From: Bacteroidetes bacterium UBA3022
GTDB lineage: Bacteria > Bacteroidota > Bacteroidia > Chitinophagales > BACL12
Assembly (NCBI GenBank): GCA_002346225.1
Contig: DDYY01000019.1
Span: 1 to 35,125 of the forward strand
Length of the DNA: 35,125 nt
Direction of reading: 5' to 3'
The translations under genes were made by a program, and so were the position numbers. Under the pieces are notes generated by a model. That model worked only from the letters and a program-made list of their open reading frames with translations. It was not told the DNA's origin and searched no databases. Positions 32,373 through 35,125 of this stretch are shown piece after piece; position 1 is the stretch's first letter, and each line of letters opens with the position of its first letter.

Positions 32373-33164
32373 ATGTTACACAAAATTAAGTATTCTTTGT
32401 CCAGCATCCATAACACCTTATTTACCGGAAAGGTTTTAATCCGTTACAATACCCTCCCATCCACCAATGCCACGCTGCGCAGCATGCTCCAACAGGGCCC
32501 GGTAGCCGATGGTACCGTTGTGTGGGCGCTGCACCAGACACAGGGAAAAGGGCAGGGCAATAAGACATGGGTGACGGAGCCGGAGCAAAATCTTACTTTT
32601 TCCCTGCTGTATCGGCCTGTTTTTCTGGCGCCATCCGATGTATTCCTGCTGAACAAGGTTGTGGCACTCGCCCTGTACGATGCCATTGAGTCCCTGCTTC
32701 CCGGTAAATCGCTTCATATCAAGTGGCCCAACGACCTACTCATCGAAGGCCGCAAAGCTGCAGGTATACTCATTGAGATAGGAATGCGCAGCAATATTGA
32801 GACCGCCATCATCGGCATAGGGCTTAATGTCCATCAAACGGCATTCCCCGATTTACCCGCTGCCACCAGTCTGACACGCGAAACCGGACAAACATTCGAT
32901 CTGGAGCAATTGCTGCAAAAATTGTTGCAACACCTCGAGGCCGGTTACCTCCTGCTGCGCAGCCAGCCCAACGCGGGCACTGTCCGGCAATTGCACGAGC
33001 GCTACGAACAAAACCTCTGGGGTAAGGGCCGCACCCTGCAGTTCCGTCGGGGCGATCATACATTTCTGGCGGTGGTAAAGGAGGTGGATGAACAGGGGCA
33101 GCTCGTTGTACTGGAAAACGGTGAGGAGACCCGTTACCAGCTGGGAGCCATCAGCTGGAAATAA
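32373..33164 (+). CDS. birA: Biotin--[acetyl-CoA-carboxylase] ligase
   Basis: The 263-residue enzyme attaches biotin to carboxyl carrier proteins. It has 'NTLPSTNATLRSML' (about residues 27-40), the biotin/ATP loop in the form 'HQTQGKGQGNKTWVTEPEQNLTFS', 'LHIKWPNDLLIEGRKAAGILIE' and 'IIGIGLNV'. The loop reads Q-G-K-G-Q-G-N-K-x-W where many members have GRGRxGRxW, a pattern seen in other Bacteroidota. There is no N-terminal DNA-binding domain, so it is not a repressor. ATG at 32373 is used, only 12 nt from the divergent rsfS start. Confidence 0.94.
   Translation: MLHKIKYSLSSIHNTLFTGKVLIRYNTLPSTNATLRSMLQQGPVADGTVVWALHQTQGKGQGNKTWVTEPEQNLTFSLLYRPVFLAPSDVFLLNKVVALALYDAIESLLPGKSLHIKWPNDLLIEGRKAAGILIEIGMRSNIETAIIGIGLNVHQTAFPDLPAATSLTRETGQTFDLEQLLQKLLQHLEAGYLLLRSQPNAGTVRQLHERYEQNLWGKGRTLQFRRGDHTFLAVVKEVDEQGQLVVLENGEETRYQLGAISWK
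32381..32388 (-). promoter_or_regulatory. Probable -7 element of the rsfS-ftsH promoter
   Basis: Minus-strand TAATTTTG fits TAnnTTTG exactly and ends 20 nt before the rsfS GTG. No TTG stands at the expected -33 distance. It lies inside the first codons of birA on the other strand. Confidence 0.5.
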
Positions 33165-33308
33165 GAGCAAGCAGCAGGGCAGCCACCACTGGCGGCAGTC
33201 CCGTGGTCCGTTTGTAGTCCTCGCCCTTTCCTGCGGTCGGGCTGCGGGCTACCACTACCCCCGGGGCTAAAAAGCCGGTGGGTCAGCTTCGCCGGGGCGG
33301 TACCGGGT

Positions 33309-34259
33309 TCAGAAAACTTCCTGCATAATGGAACGCATCACATCAATCTTGCCCATGGTGTAATAGTGCAGACAAGGTACGCCGGCAGCCTTCAGTTCGC
33401 GGCTTTGCTCGACGCACCAATCCGTGCCTACCTTTTGCACCGCTTCTGCACTGCCGGCCTTTTCAACAGCATCTGCCAGCGCTTCCGGTATATCTACGTG
33501 AAAAATGCGTGGAATGGTATTGATTTGTGCAGCGGCAGTCAGGGGCTTGAGTCCGGGAATAATCGGGACATGGATACCTGCTTCGCGGCACTTCTTCTCA
33601 AAAGCAAAAAATTTCTGGTTGTCGAAGAACATCTGGGTCACGATGTAGTGGGCACCTGCATCCACCTTCTCTTTCAGCACCTTGAGGTCGGTACTCATAT
33701 TAGGGCTTTCGAAATGCTTTTCGGGATATCCGGCGATACCGATATTGAAATCGGTCTTTCCACCCTGGTGTTCTTCTTCCAGGTAGAGGCCCTTGTTCAT
33801 ATTCACTACCTGCTTCACCAGGTCAATGGCATGGGCATGGCCTCCCGGTTCCGGTTCAAATACCCTTTCATTGCGGGCGGCATCACCGCGCAGCAACAAC
33901 ACGTTTTCTATATCCAGGAACCAGAGGTCTACCAGCGCGTCTTCGGTATCTTCTTTGGTGAAACCACCGCATATCAGGTGGGCCACAGCATCTACCTTGT
34001 ACTTGAATTGAATGGCAGCACAAATCCCTACTGTACCCGGCCGCTTGCGGGTGTATATTTTTTCGAATATTCCCTCGCTTCTCTTCTTATACATATATTC
34101 ACTTCTGTGATACGTTACATTCACAAAAGCGGGGTTAAATGTCATCAGGGGGTCGAGTATATCGTAAATGCTTTGCACACTTTTTCCCTTCAGCGGAGGC
34201 AATACCTCAAAGCTGAGCAGGGTAGAGGTGGCCTGATGGATGCGTTCTGTAACTTTCAT
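33309..34259 (-). CDS. metF: Methylenetetrahydrofolate reductase
   Basis: The 316-residue flavoprotein reduces 5,10-methylene-THF to 5-methyl-THF for methionine synthesis. Visible family motifs are 'LLSFEVLPPLKG' near the start with the catalytic Glu, 'AFVNVTYHRSE', 'VLLLRGDAA', 'FNIGIAGYPEKHFESPN', 'YIVTQMFFDNQKFFAF' and 'PIIPGLKPLT'. The ATG at 34259 gives the usual start; an upstream ORF start would run through the promoter. It diverges from purD. Confidence 0.96.
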   Translation of the reverse strand: MKVTERIHQATSTLLSFEVLPPLKGKSVQSIYDILDPLMTFNPAFVNVTYHRSEYMYKKRSEGIFEKIYTRKRPGTVGICAAIQFKYKVDAVAHLICGGFTKEDTEDALVDLWFLDIENVLLLRGDAARNERVFEPEPGGHAHAIDLVKQVVNMNKGLYLEEEHQGGKTDFNIGIAGYPEKHFESPNMSTDLKVLKEKVDAGAHYIVTQMFFDNQKFFAFEKKCREAGIHVPIIPGLKPLTAAAQINTIPRIFHVDIPEALADAVEKAGSAEAVQKVGTDWCVEQSRELKAAGVPCLHYYTMGKIDVMRSIMQEVF

Positions 34260-34267
34260 TGGTGCGG

Positions 34268-34296
34268 CAAAGATAGTAGCTGACTGTCGGATGCAA
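34268..34296 (-). promoter_or_regulatory. Probable metF promoter
   Basis: Minus strand TTG (34296-34294), 18 nt, then a perfect TATCTTTG (34275-34268). The -7 element ends only 8 nt before the metF ATG, which predicts a very short leader. Confidence 0.5.
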
Positions 34297-34368
34297 CACA
34301 ATACCGGGCCGGGTGGTTCAAAAGTATAGGGAGGTCATCAGCAATGCGGCGCTCGCACAGGCAGTCCG

Positions 34369-34399
34369 CTGCGGGTCAGCGTTCCATTATCTACCTTTG
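34369..34399 (+). promoter_or_regulatory. Probable purD promoter
   Basis: A perfect TACCTTTG at 34392-34399 ends 15 nt before the purD ATG. CTG at 34369-34371 stands 20 nt upstream in place of TTG. Confidence 0.55.
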
Positions 34400-34414
34400 C
34401 AGCAAAGTAGTTAT

Positions 34415-35125
34415 ATGAATATTCTGTTGTTGGGTTCAGGTGGCAGAGAGCATGCCCTCGCGTGGAAGATAGCTGCCTCCCCCTTGTGCACTCAATTGTA
34501 TATCGCTCCCGGCAATCCGGGTACTTCGGCGCTGGGTACCAATGTTGCCATGGAAGTCAATGACTTTGCAGCTATTGCCGACTTTTGTCGCAGAGAAAAA
34601 ATAAATATGTTAGTGGTGGGTCCGGAAGACCCGCTGGTACATGGCATTGTAGATTTCTGCCACCGGGAACTTCCCGATGTGGCCGTCATAGGACCACAGG
34701 CCATCGGAGCGCAGCTGGAAGGCAGTAAGGATTTTGCCAAGCAGTTTCTGCTGCGCCACCGTATTCCCACTGCCAGCTACCAAACCTTCGATGGTACCCA
34801 GCTGGAAGCAGGCATCGCCTATTTGCAGCAGCACAGTATGCCTGTCGTTTTAAAGGCCGATGGACTGGCTGCGGGAAAGGGCGTGCTGATCTGTCAGGAT
34901 GTGGCTGAAGCGACAGCCGCCTTCAGCGATATGCTGGGAGGTAAGTTTGGTACTGCGGGCAGCAAGGTAGTCGTAGAACAATTCCTGAAGGGAACAGAAT
35001 TGACGGTCATCATTCTTACCGATGGCCGGAGCTGGAAAATTTTACCACCTTCCAAAGACTACAAACGCATCGGTGAGGGCGATACCGGATTAAACACAGG
35101 CGGCATGGGTGCGGTAAGTCCTCCG
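34415..35125 (+). CDS. purD: Phosphoribosylamine--glycine ligase (3' end outside window)
   Basis: The first 237 codons are present and the frame is open at the right edge. The product makes glycinamide ribonucleotide in purine synthesis. It starts 'NILLLGSGGREHALAWKI', followed by 'YIAPGNPGTSALGTN', 'VVGPEDPLVHGIVD', 'AQLEGSKDFAKQFL', and the ATP-grasp part 'PVVLKADGLAAGKGVLI' and 'VVVEQFLKGTELTV'. The last visible residues, 'DTGLNTGGMGAVSPP', are the family's signature. The full enzyme has about 420-430 residues, so roughly half is visible. Confidence 0.96.
   Translation, partial: MNILLLGSGGREHALAWKIAASPLCTQLYIAPGNPGTSALGTNVAMEVNDFAAIADFCRREKINMLVVGPEDPLVHGIVDFCHRELPDVAVIGPQAIGAQLEGSKDFAKQFLLRHRIPTASYQTFDGTQLEAGIAYLQQHSMPVVLKADGLAAGKGVLICQDVAEATAAFSDMLGGKFGTAGSKVVVEQFLKGTELTVIILTDGRSWKILPPSKDYKRIGEGDTGLNTGGMGAVSPP

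Noticed and set aside
33366..34283. A 305-codon plus-strand frame opposite metF
   Set aside because: It is antisense to a well-supported enzyme gene and shows no domain.

Overview
The window looks like a chromosomal piece of a Bacteroidota bacterium, probably of the Chitinophagales/Saprospirales type. The evidence is the many type IX secretion system (T9SS) C-terminal sorting domains, a PorG-like T9SS protein, the block porG-uppS-bamA-skp-skp-murI, a bacillithiol gene (bshA), and promoters of the Bacteroidota form TTG-N18-20-TAnnTTTG with almost no Shine-Dalgarno sites. No tRNA, rRNA, CRISPR array or transposase was seen.

Layout. 1-7027 (+): the tail of one T9SS cargo gene, then two paralogous two-gene cargo units (569-2424 and 2809-7027). 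7166-11057: a START-like protein, a polytopic membrane protein, ferritin, a 49-residue lipoprotein and a GT-B glycosyltransferase. 17220-11028 (-): envelope biogenesis run porG, uppS, bamA, skp, skp, murI. 22732-17510 (-): a third two-gene T9SS cargo unit. 29852-22886 (-): bshA, DUF2721, YqeY-like, CvpA-like, glutamine amidotransferase, alpha/beta hydrolase, CBS protein, POTRA/D15 outer membrane protein, NAD kinase. 32360-29952 (-): rsfS and ftsH with a clear terminator. 32373-35125: birA (+), metF (-), and the start of purD (+, cut by the window edge).

Main discovery candidate. In each of the three cargo units the first gene has its natural start codon and signal-peptide n-region separated from the rest of the protein by a simple-sequence repeat that puts it out of frame by one nucleotide. 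The repeats are C6 (594-599), C9 (2834-2842) and a 7-bp unit present three times (22701-22721). Removing one C, or one 7-bp unit, would restore a complete signal peptide ending in an Ala-Gln type cleavage region in every case. All three leaders lie just downstream of a TTG-N20-TA promoter. The second gene of each unit has an intact start and no such repeat. This looks like phase variation of T9SS surface proteins by switching the signal-peptide reading frame, with all three copies caught in the same off phase. Homopolymer sequencing error is the main alternative for the C tracts and is less likely for the 7-bp repeat.

Other themes. Signal-peptide and sorting-domain modules are conserved between the cargo paralogues while the bodies differ, including a 67-bp identical stretch. 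This suggests modular exchange. The third cargo unit sits between nadK and porG, which as I recall are close neighbours in many Bacteroidota.
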